From contig NZ_AP026763.1 of assembly GCF_026000435.1 (NCBI RefSeq), forward strand, positions 2,480,001 to 2,544,000: a stretch of 64,000 bases of DNA, written 5' to 3'. Position 1 is the first letter of the stretch, and each line of letters opens with the position of its first letter. The notes below the pieces were generated by a model, which searched no databases, was not told the origin of the DNA, and was given only the letters and a program-made list of their open reading frames with translations. The stretch comes from Vibrio sp. STUT-A11. GTDB lineage: Bacteria; Pseudomonadota; Gammaproteobacteria; Enterobacterales; Vibrionaceae. Positions 1 through 9,419 of the stretch are shown here, piece by piece. A program made the translations under genes and the position numbers.

Positions 1-1
1 C

Positions 2-1069
2 GACAACGACCTAATTCAATCCGTTGTACCAGTTGCCGAACTGCCGAAAGGCATCGAGGTTAAAGATCTAAATGGTGCGAACCTAAGTCCAGGATTCATT
101 GATCTTCAACTAAACGGCTGTGGCGGAGTAATGTTGAATGACGATATCACAGCAAACACGATGCAAATCATGCATGAGGCAAACCTCAAGTCCGGTTGTA
201 CCAGTTACTTACCGACACTGATTACCTCTTCAGACGAAGACATGCGCGCTGCGATCAATGCTGCTCGTGAGTACCACAATCAATACCAAAATCAGTCATT
301 GGGTCTCCACCTGGAAGGGCCATATCTTAACGTCGCGAAAAAAGGCATCCACAATGTTGACTTTATTCGCACGTCAGATGAAGACATGATTGATCTGATT
401 TGTGCAAATAGTGACATCATTGCAAAGGTGACTCTAGCACCAGAACAGAACGACCCTGAGCATATTCGTCGCTTAAAAGCAGCGGGTGTCGTCGTATCTA
501 TCGGCCATACCAACGCTACATATAAAGAAGCACGCAAAGGGTTTGAAGCTGGCATTTCCTTCGCAACGCACCTGTTTAACGCCATGACACCAATGGTTGG
601 TCGTGAACCAGGCGTAGTCGGTGCGATTTACGATACACCTGAAGTTTATGCAGGAATTATCGCGGATGGTTTCCACGTGGACTACGCAAACATTAGAATT
701 GCTCATAAAATCAAGGGTGAAAAGCTTGTTTTGGTGACGGATGCCACAGCTCCAGCAGGTGCTAACATTGATCACTTTATTTTTGTCGGTAAGAAAGTAT
801 ATTACCGAGATGGTAAGTGTGTTGATGAAAATGGCACACTAGGCGGCTCAGCCCTGACTATGATTGAAGCAGTTCAGAATACGGTTGAGCACGCAGGTAT
901 CGCTTTAGACGAAGCTCTACGCATGGCTACATTGTATCCAGCAACCGCTATTGGGGTTGAGGATAGACTTGGCCGAGTTCGAACAGGCATGGTAGCAAAC
1001 CTGACTGTTTTCGATCGTGACTTCAATGTCAAAGCGACGGTTGTTAACGGACAATACGAGCACAATTAA
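2..1069 (+). CDS. nagA: N-acetylglucosamine-6-phosphate deacetylase, 5' end cut by window
   Basis: Deacetylates GlcNAc-6-phosphate to glucosamine-6-phosphate in the cytoplasm, a committed step of chitin-derived amino-sugar use. The reading frame is open from base 2, giving 355 residues; the family is about 380, so roughly 25 N-terminal residues lie outside the window. Visible amidohydrolase motifs, in order: a metal-ligand HLEGPY segment near base 306, GHTNA near 503, a THLFNAM segment near 570, and the catalytic Asp in VTDATAP near 736. The internal ATG at 131 is not the start, because clear family sequence (PGFIDLQLNGCGG) precedes it. The stop is 2 bases before nagC, so the two genes form one operon. 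The upstream part of the operon and its NagC sites are not visible. Confidence 0.95.
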   Translation, partial: DNDLIQSVVPVAELPKGIEVKDLNGANLSPGFIDLQLNGCGGVMLNDDITANTMQIMHEANLKSGCTSYLPTLITSSDEDMRAAINAAREYHNQYQNQSLGLHLEGPYLNVAKKGIHNVDFIRTSDEDMIDLICANSDIIAKVTLAPEQNDPEHIRRLKAAGVVVSIGHTNATYKEARKGFEAGISFATHLFNAMTPMVGREPGVVGAIYDTPEVYAGIIADGFHVDYANIRIAHKIKGEKLVLVTDATAPAGANIDHFIFVGKKVYYRDGKCVDENGTLGGSALTMIEAVQNTVEHAGIALDEALRMATLYPATAIGVEDRLGRVRTGMVANLTVFDRDFNVKATVVNGQYEHN

Positions 1070-1071
1070 GC

Positions 1072-2286
1072 ATGAATGGCGGACAAATTGGTAATGTAGA
1101 TTTAGTAAAACAGCTTAACAGCGCTGCGGTATACAGGCTGATAGATCAGCAAGGTCCTATCTCCCGTATCCAAGTCGCGGATGTTAGCCAGCTGGCTCCC
1201 GCGAGTGTTACCAAAATAACCCGCCAACTATTAGAGCGTGGCCTAATTAAAGAAGTCGCGCAGCAAGCTTCTACTGGTGGTCGTCGAGCTATCTCGCTGA
1301 CCACAGAAGTAGAACCTTTTCATTCGGTCGCCGTTCGTCTAGGACGTGACTACATTCAGTTCTGCTTGTACGACTTAGGTGGTACAGCACTTGCTGAAGA
1401 CCAACATGAACTCCACTACACCAACCAGGAAGACTTGATTGCTGGTTTAATTGATTTATTGAAAAGTTTCTTTAATCGCAACCAAGACAAAATTGATCAA
1501 TTAATCGCCATTGGTATTACCCTACCTGGCTTGGTCAACCCTTCCACCGGCGTGGTTGAGTACATGCCAAATACAGATGTTGATAACCTCGCTCTTGGTG
1601 AAATCGTCAGTGAGAAGTTTAATACCGCTTGTTTCGTTGGTAACGATGTTCGCGGAATGGCTTTAGCTGAACACTACTTTGGTGCAAGCCAAGATTGCCA
1701 AGACTCCATTCTGGTCAGTGTCCACCGCGGTACGGGTGCCGGTATCATTGTTAATGGCCAGGTATTTCTTGGCTTTAACCGTAACGTGGGTGAGATTGGC
1801 CATATCCAAATTGATCCACTCGGTGAACAGTGCCAATGTGGTAACTTCGGTTGTTTAGAAACGGTGGCGGCGAACCCAGCCATCATACACCGTGTAAAGC
1901 AGCTAATCGCGCAAGGTTACGAATCCAGCCTGACTGAGCTTGAAAACATCACCATTCAGGATGTATGTGCTCACGCAGTGAATGGTGATGAACTTGCAAA
2001 ACAAAGTTTAGTTCGTGTTGGTAATCAGCTAGGTAAAGCGATTGCTATCACTATCAACTTATTTAACCCACAGAAAATTGTTATCGCTGGTGACATTACT
2101 GCCGCTCAAGAAATTGTATTCCCGGCAATTCAGCGTAACGTTGAAAACCAGTCGCTAAAAACTTTCCATAACGATCTTCCTATTGTCGCCTCGCAAATTG
2201 ACAAACAACCGACCATGGGGGCATTCGCCATGATCAAGCGCGCAATGTTAAACGGCGTTTTGTTACAAAAGTTATTGGAAGACTAA
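1072..2286 (+). CDS. nagC: N-acetylglucosamine repressor NagC (ROK family)
   Basis: ROK-family transcription factor, 404 residues, the usual NagC length. The N-terminal winged helix covers about residues 10-75 (SRIQVADVSQLAPASVTKIT segment). The C-terminal ROK sugar-binding domain has a GxGxG-type loop (HRGTGAGI) and the zinc motif CQCGNFGCLE near residue 250-260. By family knowledge it represses nag genes and chitin-uptake genes and is released by GlcNAc-6-P, the substrate of the adjacent deacetylase. A NagC-like palindrome lies upstream of the chitoporin-like gene at about 26.25 kb, so a regulator and a probable target share this window. The gene ends in a strong terminator. Confidence 0.95.
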   Translation: MNGGQIGNVDLVKQLNSAAVYRLIDQQGPISRIQVADVSQLAPASVTKITRQLLERGLIKEVAQQASTGGRRAISLTTEVEPFHSVAVRLGRDYIQFCLYDLGGTALAEDQHELHYTNQEDLIAGLIDLLKSFFNRNQDKIDQLIAIGITLPGLVNPSTGVVEYMPNTDVDNLALGEIVSEKFNTACFVGNDVRGMALAEHYFGASQDCQDSILVSVHRGTGAGIIVNGQVFLGFNRNVGEIGHIQIDPLGEQCQCGNFGCLETVAANPAIIHRVKQLIAQGYESSLTELENITIQDVCAHAVNGDELAKQSLVRVGNQLGKAIAITINLFNPQKIVIAGDITAAQEIVFPAIQRNVENQSLKTFHNDLPIVASQIDKQPTMGAFAMIKRAMLNGVLLQKLLED

Positions 2287-2314
2287 GCATATTTCATCAA
2301 TTGAGTTACAATCT

Positions 2315-2341
2315 CGGGCTGTGCTTGCACAGCCCGTTTTT
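2315..2341 (+). terminator. nagAC intrinsic terminator
   Basis: Ten-base-pair GC-rich stem (CGGGCTGTGC with its complement), two-base loop, then a T run, 28 bases after the nagC stop. Confidence 0.9.
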
Positions 2342-2448
2342 GCATATCAGGAAACTCAACCCAATTACTGCATTTAGCCTTGCTCTAAGCGATTTTTCCT
2401 GCGCAATTACCTGACATTAACTTACTGGCATGGGTACTATTTATCAGC

Positions 2449-4038
2449 ATGGAAATCATTCTAATAACAACGGCATTTTTGGCTGGCTTCGTTGCCCTAA
2501 AGTGCACCCTTCCTCCTCTCGTTGGCTTCTTACTCGCAGGGTTTGGACTGCACGCATTTGGCTATCAAAGCAACGAAGTGATCGTTGATCTCGCCGATCT
2601 CGGCGTGACGCTGTTGTTATTTACGATCGGCCTAAAGCTCGATGTCAAAACGCTGTTATCAAAAGAAATATGGGGAGGTGCAACAGCACATAATATCCTC
2701 TCGACAGCGGTATTCACCATCGCACTCATAGGTTTAAAGCTACTCGGCCTAACCTCTCTGTCAGGCATGGACGTGGGCCAGATTGTTCTGTTGGCCTTTG
2801 CTTTATCATTTTCAAGTACTGTTTTTGCCGTCAAAACGCTACAAGAAAAAGGGGAAATGAGCGCGACATATGGGACTATCGCGATCGGCATCCTAGTCAT
2901 GCAGGACATATTTGCCGTTGTATTTCTGACCGCTTCTACTGGTAAAATCCCTGAATGGTACGCCATAGCACTGTTTGGCCTTCCTCTACTTCGACCAGTT
3001 TTTTATAAATTGCTGGACAAAGTTGGCCATGGTGAGATGTTAGTATTATTCGGCATATTCTTCGCGCTTGTCGTCGGTGCAGGTTTATTTGAGCTCGTAG
3101 GTATGAAGCCAGATCTTGGTGCGCTTATTCTGGGCATGTTATTGGCAGGTCACCGCAAAGCCTCTGAGCTTTCGAAATCCCTGTTTAATATGAAAGAGCT
3201 TTTCTTAGTCTGTTTCTTTTTAAATATTGGCTTATCAGCATCGCTGAGTTTCAGCGGAATCGCATTGGCTATTTTATTCATCCTCTTACTGCCGATTAAA
3301 GGCTTGCTGTACTTTTTAACCATTAACTATTTTAACTTTCGGGTCCGCACATCGTTACTCGCATCATTATCTCTGTTTAACTACAGCGAGTTTGGCCTAA
3401 TAGTTGGTGGTCTTGCGTATAAAATGGGCTGGATGCCAAGTGACATGCTTGTTGCAATCGCTGTTGCAGTATCACTATCATTTATTATCTCTGCGCCACT
3501 CAACCGCCTAAGTAATAAAATTTATCAACATTCAGGTAAGTGGCTACAAGAGACAGCTGCGGAGAAACTTAACCAACGCGACCAACTGATCAACCCGGGG
3601 CATGCCCAAGTTCTCATCCTTGGTATGGGCCGAATAGGGACGGGCGCTTATGATGAATTATGCTCTCGCTACGGGAAGATTTCGCTTGGAGTGGAAGTTC
3701 GCGAGGACGCCGCCGTTAAGCATCGAGCCGAAGGACGTAATGTCATTTCCGGTGACGCTACTGACCCAGACTTTTGGGAACGCATCCTCGATACAGGACA
3801 TGTCCAACTGGTGCTATTGGCCATGCCCCATCACCAAGGAAATCAAACCGCATTGGAACAACTGCAGCGCCGACACTATAAAGGTCAGATAGCCGCGATT
3901 GCAGAGTACCCAGACCAACTTGACGGCCTACTTGAAAATGGCGTGCATGCGGCGTTCAATATCTATAATGAAGCTGGTAGTGGTTTTGCACGACATGTTT
4001 GTCAGCAACTGGAACCCAAATTTACCCCAATAAAGTAA
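2449..4038 (+). CDS. CPA2-type cation:proton antiporter with C-terminal NAD-binding (TrkA-N) domain
   Basis: 529-residue membrane protein. Residues about 1-365 form some 12 hydrophobic helices typical of the Na+/H+ exchanger fold (KefB/YbaL group), including PPLVGFLLAGF at the first helix and LADLGVTLLLFTIGL. Residues about 385-510 are a Rossmann-type RCK/TrkA-N domain with a GMGRIG nucleotide loop. By family, it is an inner-membrane K+ or Na+ efflux antiporter gated by a nucleotide. The ion cannot be read from sequence, and no KefG-type ancillary gene is next to it. It is monocistronic, with a terminator before and after. No strong ribosome-binding site precedes this ATG, so the start is uncertain by a few codons. 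Confidence 0.85.
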   Translation: MEIILITTAFLAGFVALKCTLPPLVGFLLAGFGLHAFGYQSNEVIVDLADLGVTLLLFTIGLKLDVKTLLSKEIWGGATAHNILSTAVFTIALIGLKLLGLTSLSGMDVGQIVLLAFALSFSSTVFAVKTLQEKGEMSATYGTIAIGILVMQDIFAVVFLTASTGKIPEWYAIALFGLPLLRPVFYKLLDKVGHGEMLVLFGIFFALVVGAGLFELVGMKPDLGALILGMLLAGHRKASELSKSLFNMKELFLVCFFLNIGLSASLSFSGIALAILFILLLPIKGLLYFLTINYFNFRVRTSLLASLSLFNYSEFGLIVGGLAYKMGWMPSDMLVAIAVAVSLSFIISAPLNRLSNKIYQHSGKWLQETAAEKLNQRDQLINPGHAQVLILGMGRIGTGAYDELCSRYGKISLGVEVREDAAVKHRAEGRNVISGDATDPDFWERILDTGHVQLVLLAMPHHQGNQTALEQLQRRHYKGQIAAIAEYPDQLDGLLENGVHAAFNIYNEAGSGFARHVCQQLEPKFTPIK

Positions 4039-4060
4039 GCACTCATGTGAATAACCAACA

Positions 4061-4090
4061 AAGCCTTCATTGAAAAAGAAGGCTTTTTTT
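4061..4090 (+). terminator. Terminator after the antiporter gene
   Basis: Eight-base-pair stem AAGCCTTC/GAAGGCTT with a 9-base loop and a run of seven T. Confidence 0.85.
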
Positions 4091-4267
4091 GTCTTCTTTT
4101 TATACCAAACCTTGATCTTATCCACCAAATCACAAGAATATTTAGAAATTATTCACCCACAAGGGTCTTTTATCATTTTTTTAATCACAAAGCGTTGCTT
4201 TTTTTACTCAAACTGGCAAATTGAAGCCATACCGATTAGATATTGTTTAGTTTAAAAAGGAAGTTGT

Positions 4268-5932
4268 ATGTGTTCAGTATTTGGCATTTTAGACATTAAA
4301 AGTGACGCAGCAGCGTTACGCCCTATCGCATTAGAAATGTCGAAAAAGCTTCGTCACCGAGGCCCAGACTGGTCTGGTATCTACTCTTCAGATAGAGCAA
4401 TTCTGACTCATGAGCGCTTGGCCATTGTCGGCCTGAATAGCGGAGCGCAACCATTATACAGCCCTGATAAAAAGCTAATCCTTGCGGTAAACGGCGAAAT
4501 CTATAACCACAAAGAGATCCGTGCACGCTACGAAGGCAAGTACGAATTTCAAACTGATTCTGATTGTGAAGTTATTCTTGCTCTATACCAAGATATGGGT
4601 GCAGACCTTCTTGAAGAACTAAACGGTATTTTCGCTTTCGTTCTTTACGATGAAGAGAAAGATGAATACTTAGTTGGTCGCGACCACATTGGTATTATCC
4701 CTCTTTACCAAGGTCATGATGAGCACGGTAACTACTACGTTGCTTCTGAGATGAAAGCGCTGGTACCTGTATGTAAAACAGTGAGCGAATTCCCTCCAGG
4801 TAGCTACTTAAGTTCTAAAGACGCAGAGCCACAACGCTACTACGTACGTGATTGGAACGAATATGCAGCAGTTCAAGGCAACACGACGAGCAAAGAAGAG
4901 CTAACCGAAGCACTTGAAGCCGCGGTAAAACGCCAACTAATGACTGACGTACCATACGGTGTGCTTTTATCAGGTGGTTTGGATTCTTCTATCACCTCTG
5001 CAGTCGCTAAACGTTTTGCAGCAATGCGTATCGAAGATGATGAAAAGTCAGCCGCTTGGTGGCCACAATTGCACTCATTTGCGGTTGGCCTTGAAGGCGC
5101 ACCAGACTTAAAAGCAGCACGCGAAGTTGCTGAGCAAATCGGTACTGTGCACCATGAAATGACTTACACCATTCAAGAAGGTCTTGATGCGATTCGTGAT
5201 GTGATTTACCACATTGAAACGTATGACGTAACGACAATCCGAGCTTCAACACCGATGTTCCTAATGGGACGTAAAATCAAAGCGATGGGCATCAAAATGG
5301 TACTGTCAGGTGAAGGAGCAGATGAAATCTTTGGTGGCTACCTGTACTTCCACAAAGCACCAAACGCGCAAGAGTTCCATGAAGAAACCGTGCGTAAACT
5401 GCTTGCTCTGAACATGTTTGACTGTGCTCGTGCAAACAAATCACTTGCAGCATGGGGTGTTGAAGGCCGTGTACCTTTCTTAGACAAAGAGTTTATTGAC
5501 GTTGCAATGCGTCTGAACCCAGCCGACAAAATGTGTGGCAACGGTAAAATGGAAAAACACATCCTACGTGAGTGTTTTGAACATTACTTACCAGAATCAA
5601 TCGCTTGGCGCCAGAAAGAGCAGTTCTCTGACGGTGTAGGTTACAGCTGGATTGATACGTTGAAAGAAGTAGCAGAACAGAAAGTAACCGAACAACAAAT
5701 GGAAACGGCTAAATTCCGCTTCCCTTACAACACGCCAACCACTAAAGAAGGTTATGTGTACCGTGAAATCTTTGAAGAACTGTTCCCACTGCCATCAGCA
5801 GCGGAATGTGTTCCGGGTGGCCCATCTGTCGCTTGTTCTTCAGCAAAAGCAATTGAATGGGATGAGTCATTCCAAAACTGTGTAGACCCATCGGGCCGAG
5901 CAGTACAAGCCGTTCATAACGACGCTTACTAG
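4268..5932 (+). CDS. asnB: Asparagine synthetase B, glutamine-hydrolysing
   Basis: Makes asparagine from aspartate, glutamine and ATP in the cytoplasm. 554 residues, the family length. Cys2 directly after the initiator Met is the glutaminase nucleophile. The N-terminal class II amidotransferase domain has RHRGPDWSG and NGEIYNHKEIR. The synthetase domain has the pyrophosphate loop SGGLDSS near residue 237 and GVEGRVPFLD. The start is supported by AAAGGA 7 bases upstream and by the Cys2 requirement. It stands alone between terminators. The 3' terminator is shared with convergent rfaH. Confidence 0.97.
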   Translation: MCSVFGILDIKSDAAALRPIALEMSKKLRHRGPDWSGIYSSDRAILTHERLAIVGLNSGAQPLYSPDKKLILAVNGEIYNHKEIRARYEGKYEFQTDSDCEVILALYQDMGADLLEELNGIFAFVLYDEEKDEYLVGRDHIGIIPLYQGHDEHGNYYVASEMKALVPVCKTVSEFPPGSYLSSKDAEPQRYYVRDWNEYAAVQGNTTSKEELTEALEAAVKRQLMTDVPYGVLLSGGLDSSITSAVAKRFAAMRIEDDEKSAAWWPQLHSFAVGLEGAPDLKAAREVAEQIGTVHHEMTYTIQEGLDAIRDVIYHIETYDVTTIRASTPMFLMGRKIKAMGIKMVLSGEGADEIFGGYLYFHKAPNAQEFHEETVRKLLALNMFDCARANKSLAAWGVEGRVPFLDKEFIDVAMRLNPADKMCGNGKMEKHILRECFEHYLPESIAWRQKEQFSDGVGYSWIDTLKEVAEQKVTEQQMETAKFRFPYNTPTTKEGYVYREIFEELFPLPSAAECVPGGPSVACSSAKAIEWDESFQNCVDPSGRAVQAVHNDAY

Positions 5933-5960
5933 CTTACTAATTGACACTAGTAAAAAGCAA

Positions 5961-5991
5961 AAGGGCTGGATTAATAATCCAGCCCTTTTTT
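5961..5991. terminator. Bidirectional terminator between asnB and rfaH
   Basis: Twelve-base-pair perfect stem (AAGGGCTGGATT and complement) with a 3-base loop. The T run is strong on the plus side and weaker on the minus side, which serves rfaH. Confidence 0.85.
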
Positions 5992-6008
5992 ATTTTAATT
6001 TCAGTAGG

Positions 6009-6509
6009 TTATTTCAAGTCTAAATCGTTATTGTCAATACTGACTGGTACACGCTTGGTAATCATCTGCACCAACATGATTGAACGTTTCTCTCCATCTT
6101 GCTCCTGGAAAATCGCATCAATACCAGCAAACTGACCACTTTTGACCCGAACCTGATCACCGCGTTTAGGCATGCCTTCACAGGCCACTTTTTCATGGAC
6201 ACATTTTTCTATTTGCTTCAGCTCAAAAACCAAATCCGCCTGAATTTCTTTTGGTTGTGCGCCAAAACGGACAAAATCAATAACGCCGCGGGTGGAGCGA
6301 ACGGATGTAAAGTTCGGCCCTTCCTCGTAATCAAAATGAGCGAACACATAAGATGGAAATAGTGGCTCTTCGACTTTTTGTCTTTTACCACGTAATATTT
6401 TCTCGACTTCGATGGTAGGATAAAAGCACTCCACCCCTTGATTTTCTAGGTGCTGCTTCGCCCTAACCTGCTCGCCTCGTTTACAATAAAGTAGATACCA
6501 ACGTTTCAT
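6009..6509 (-). CDS. rfaH: Transcription antiterminator RfaH
   Basis: NusG paralogue, 166 residues. The N-terminal NGN domain begins MKRWYLLYCKRGEQ and contains the LFPSYVF strand that contacts RNA polymerase. The C-terminal KOW-type domain (GDQVRVKSGQFAGIDAIF) ends at the stop. By family knowledge it is recruited to ops elements in long surface-polysaccharide operons, suppresses polarity there and couples ribosomes. No such operon is in this window, so it acts in trans. Monocistronic, convergent with asnB. The ATG follows an AT-rich leader, and I could not pick out a clear promoter. Confidence 0.93.
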   Translation of the reverse strand: MKRWYLLYCKRGEQVRAKQHLENQGVECFYPTIEVEKILRGKRQKVEEPLFPSYVFAHFDYEEGPNFTSVRSTRGVIDFVRFGAQPKEIQADLVFELKQIEKCVHEKVACEGMPKRGDQVRVKSGQFAGIDAIFQEQDGEKRSIMLVQMITKRVPVSIDNNDLDLK

Positions 6510-6838
6510 TTTTTACTAGCCAATTATCTTTTTCCAGCATCCTAGCATTAAGCCAAAGATGAGTCATGAGCAATTCATTCATCTACATAATTATAAATAA
6601 ACACTACTCGCATAAATCAATTTTCTCTTTAACATTTGTATAAATATCGTGCTCGTCCAAAAATGGAAAATTAGTTTTACCCACAATCGTAACCGTTAAT
6701 TGTTCCATAAATAAAATCAAAAACAGCAACTTATGAAGGCTAAGGTGTAATTGTACAAAATTTTTTGTTTGTTAATTGTTAAATTTAAAGGTATATATTT
6801 GCCTCGGAAAAATGTAACAACTATTACTAAAAGATCCT
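6510..6838. other. rfaH / peptide-symporter divergent intergenic region
   Basis: 329 bases, AT-rich, holding the divergent promoters of rfaH and the POT transporter. I see no strong hairpin, no ORF with a good ribosome-binding site and no operator I can name. Confidence 0.6.
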
Positions 6839-8227
6839 ATGACAAACCAACATCAATATTTTGGCCACCCACGTGGCTTGTTTTTACTTTTCGGCACAGA
6901 ACTGTGGGAACGTTTTTCTTACTATGCTATGCGTGCCATTCTCGTTCTTTACCTCACAGATACCACAATGAATGGAGGGCTGGGCTGGTCAACGAAAGAT
7001 GCACTAGATCTTTACGGCATCTATACCGGCCTTGTTTACATCACCCCATTGATTGGTGGTTACCTGGCTGATAACTACTTAGGCCAACGCCGATCTATTT
7101 TACTTGGTGGTGCTTTGATGGCTATTGGTCAATTTACTTTGGCGCTGCCGGCAGATGCGCTGGGTCTTGGTTCTCTTCACACATTTTACTTAGGTCTTGC
7201 ACTTTTAATCGCAGGTAACGGCCTGTTTAAGCCTAACATATCTACTATGGTTGGTGACCTATACAACGAAGGTGACAATCGTCGTGATGGCGCATTCACC
7301 ATCTTCTACATGGGTATCAACCTTGGCGCTCTGCTCGCTGGTGTTGTTTCAGGTTCTGTGACCAACTCATTCGGCTGGAAGGCTGGCTTTGTTGCAGCGG
7401 GTATCGGTATGCTTATGAGCCTTGTGATGCAAATGACTTTAGCGCAATCATGGCTAGGTGACATCGGCCGAGAGCCAGCTGCAAAACGTGCGTTAGCGAA
7501 TCAGAAGTCGACTAAGAAGCAGCCTCTGACTAAAGAAGAAGTGGATCGCATTAAAGTGATTCTGGTAATGAGTCTTTTCACCATCGTATTCTGGGCAGGT
7601 TTTGAGCAAGCAGGTGGCCTGATGAATATCTATACCCAGCAATACACTGACCGTATGATCGGTAGTTTCGAAGTTCCTGCTGCCTGGTTCCAGTCACTTA
7701 ACCCTTTCTTTATCATTACACTAGCACCTGTACTTGCGGTACTGTGGGTCAAACTTGGTAAACGCGAGCCAAACTCACCAGTGAAATTTGCAATGGCGAT
7801 GTTTTTCCTCGCACTAGGCTTCCTATGTATGGTTGGTGCTGTACTTGAACAAGGCGGTGATACCACGGTTAAGACTTCAATGCTGTGGCTGGTTGGTGCT
7901 TTCTTCTTCCACACACTGGGTGAACTTTGTCTATCTCCGATCGGCTTGTCTCTGGTAACCAAGCTCGCACCGCTACGTTTAGCATCATTAATGATGGGTG
8001 CATGGTTTGGTTGTAATGCGATTGCGAATTACGTAGCCGGCTATGTGGGTTCTCACGTTGGTGAGCTAGGTGCGATGGCAATCTTTAGTGGTATTGCGGC
8101 AAGTGCAACGGTCAGTGGCCTGATTTTACTGCTGTTCTCTAACACGCTAGTGCGCTGGATGCACGGTGCTGAAAGTACAGCGAGTAATGCTGAACAAGTA
8201 GAAGAGCAACAAGTACAAGTTGCCTAG
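6839..8227 (+). CDS. Proton-dependent oligopeptide (POT/PTR2) symporter
   Basis: 462-residue inner-membrane transporter of the major facilitator superfamily that imports di- and tripeptides with protons. The POT signature is clear: the ExxER motif in ELWERFSYYAMR on helix 1, and NLGALLAG on a central helix. About 12-14 hydrophobic segments, with a charged cytoplasmic loop near residues 215-240. Resembles DtpA/DtpB (YdgR/YhiP) of E. coli; I cannot assign the paralogue. The start is the ATG followed by TNQHQYFGHP. No good Shine-Dalgarno is visible, so initiation may be weak. A strong terminator separates it from convergent hemH. Confidence 0.92.
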   Translation: MTNQHQYFGHPRGLFLLFGTELWERFSYYAMRAILVLYLTDTTMNGGLGWSTKDALDLYGIYTGLVYITPLIGGYLADNYLGQRRSILLGGALMAIGQFTLALPADALGLGSLHTFYLGLALLIAGNGLFKPNISTMVGDLYNEGDNRRDGAFTIFYMGINLGALLAGVVSGSVTNSFGWKAGFVAAGIGMLMSLVMQMTLAQSWLGDIGREPAAKRALANQKSTKKQPLTKEEVDRIKVILVMSLFTIVFWAGFEQAGGLMNIYTQQYTDRMIGSFEVPAAWFQSLNPFFIITLAPVLAVLWVKLGKREPNSPVKFAMAMFFLALGFLCMVGAVLEQGGDTTVKTSMLWLVGAFFFHTLGELCLSPIGLSLVTKLAPLRLASLMMGAWFGCNAIANYVAGYVGSHVGELGAMAIFSGIAASATVSGLILLLFSNTLVRWMHGAESTASNAEQVEEQQVQVA

Positions 8228-8242
8228 CACGTAATTAAACTG

Positions 8243-8269
8243 AAAAGGGTCGCACTTGCGACCCTTTTT
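8243..8269. terminator. Bidirectional terminator, POT symporter / hemH
   Basis: Stem AAAAGGGTCGCA with complement around a two-base loop. A and T runs flank both sides, so it can stop transcription from both convergent genes. Confidence 0.88.
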
Positions 8270-8292
8270 GTTATGGCATGTTATAACACCGA

Positions 8293-9255
8293 TTAAAGCT
8301 TACTACGCACCAACTCTGCCATCATCTCAATATGTCGATCATCATCATTGAGACACGGAATGTAATTAAACTGCTCCCCGCCTGCTTCTAAGAAAATGTG
8401 TTTGTTCTCTCCCGCGATTTCTTCTAACGTTTCCAAACAATCCGAAGAAAATGCTGGTGTCATGATATCAATCTTTTTAATACCCTTGGCAGGCAACGTT
8501 TCCAGAGTTTTATCTGTATAAGGTTTGAGCCATTCTTCACGTCCAAAACGGGACTGATAAGCCATCCCTATTTGCGTTTCCTTCAAACCAAGTGCCTTAC
8601 CCAGTAAACGAGTGGTCGTTTCACAATGCTGAGGATAAATGTCACCGTTATCCGCAAATCGTTTCGGTATGCCGTGATAGGAACATAGCAGATACTCCCC
8701 TTGCCCATGCTCAGCCCAATACGCTCGTACGGATTGAGCCAAGGCATCAATGAACATTGGATGGTCGTGATAATCACGAATTAAGCTATATGCAGGGATG
8801 ACTGGTAATTGCTTAAATGCTTTGGTTATCCCATCAGAAACCGCCGCCGTTGTCGTGCCCGAATACTGAGGATATAAAGGCAATACGATAACCTCATCAA
8901 CACCTTGTGCCAGCAAGGCTTCAAAACCAGCATGTAAACTTGGATTTCCATAAGTCATGCCGAGTTCTACAGGCATATTTAATTGCTGAGCAAGTTTCTT
9001 AGCTTGGCGCTTTGAGTACACCATCAGAGGGGAGCCTTCTTCCATCCAGACGGACTCATATAGCTTTGCTACTTTTGGCGCACGTATAGGCAAAATAACC
9101 CCGTGCAAAATTGGACACCACAGCCATCGTGACATGTCGACCACGCGGTGATCATGAAGAAACTGGCTCAAGAAGCGCTTTACAGCAGGCGCAGTTGGTT
9201 CGTCAGGTGTACCCAAGTTAACCAGAAGCACACCTTGTTTTTTTATTGTTTGCAT
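8293..9255 (-). CDS. hemH: Ferrochelatase
   Basis: Inserts Fe2+ into protoporphyrin IX, the last step of haem synthesis. I take the ATG at 9255, giving 320 residues, the usual Vibrio length. The sequence from there (MQTIKKQGVLLVNLGTP) matches the family start and is preceded by an AGGGAC ribosome-binding site. The frame stays open to an upstream ATG at 9306, but those 17 residues look unrelated. Visible motifs: GVLLVNLGTP at the N terminus, the catalytic His in CSYHGIPKRF, and the acidic SDCLETLEEI segment. There is no C-terminal Fe-S cysteine cluster. Downstream of adk, separated from it by a terminator. Confidence 0.95.
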   Translation of the reverse strand: MQTIKKQGVLLVNLGTPDEPTAPAVKRFLSQFLHDHRVVDMSRWLWCPILHGVILPIRAPKVAKLYESVWMEEGSPLMVYSKRQAKKLAQQLNMPVELGMTYGNPSLHAGFEALLAQGVDEVIVLPLYPQYSGTTTAAVSDGITKAFKQLPVIPAYSLIRDYHDHPMFIDALAQSVRAYWAEHGQGEYLLCSYHGIPKRFADNGDIYPQHCETTTRLLGKALGLKETQIGMAYQSRFGREEWLKPYTDKTLETLPAKGIKKIDIMTPAFSSDCLETLEEIAGENKHIFLEAGGEQFNYIPCLNDDDRHIEMMAELVRSKL

Positions 9256-9350
9256 AGCGTCCCTTTGTTTCCAGCGTGTATCAATGCCAGCAATTTTAAC
9301 CAGCAAGAGTAATAAGGTAATGACTGGAATTGGTATTACAAAAATGTATA

Positions 9351-9374
9351 AAAAAAGCGACCTTACGGTCGCTT
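9351..9374 (-). terminator. adk terminator
   Basis: Stem AAGCGACC/GGTCGCTT with a 4-base loop. The minus strand reads into a run of six T, correct for adk. Confidence 0.85.
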
Positions 9375-9419
9375 AACTATAACAAAATTCTTAAAAATTT
9401 TGATAATAGGTATTACCTA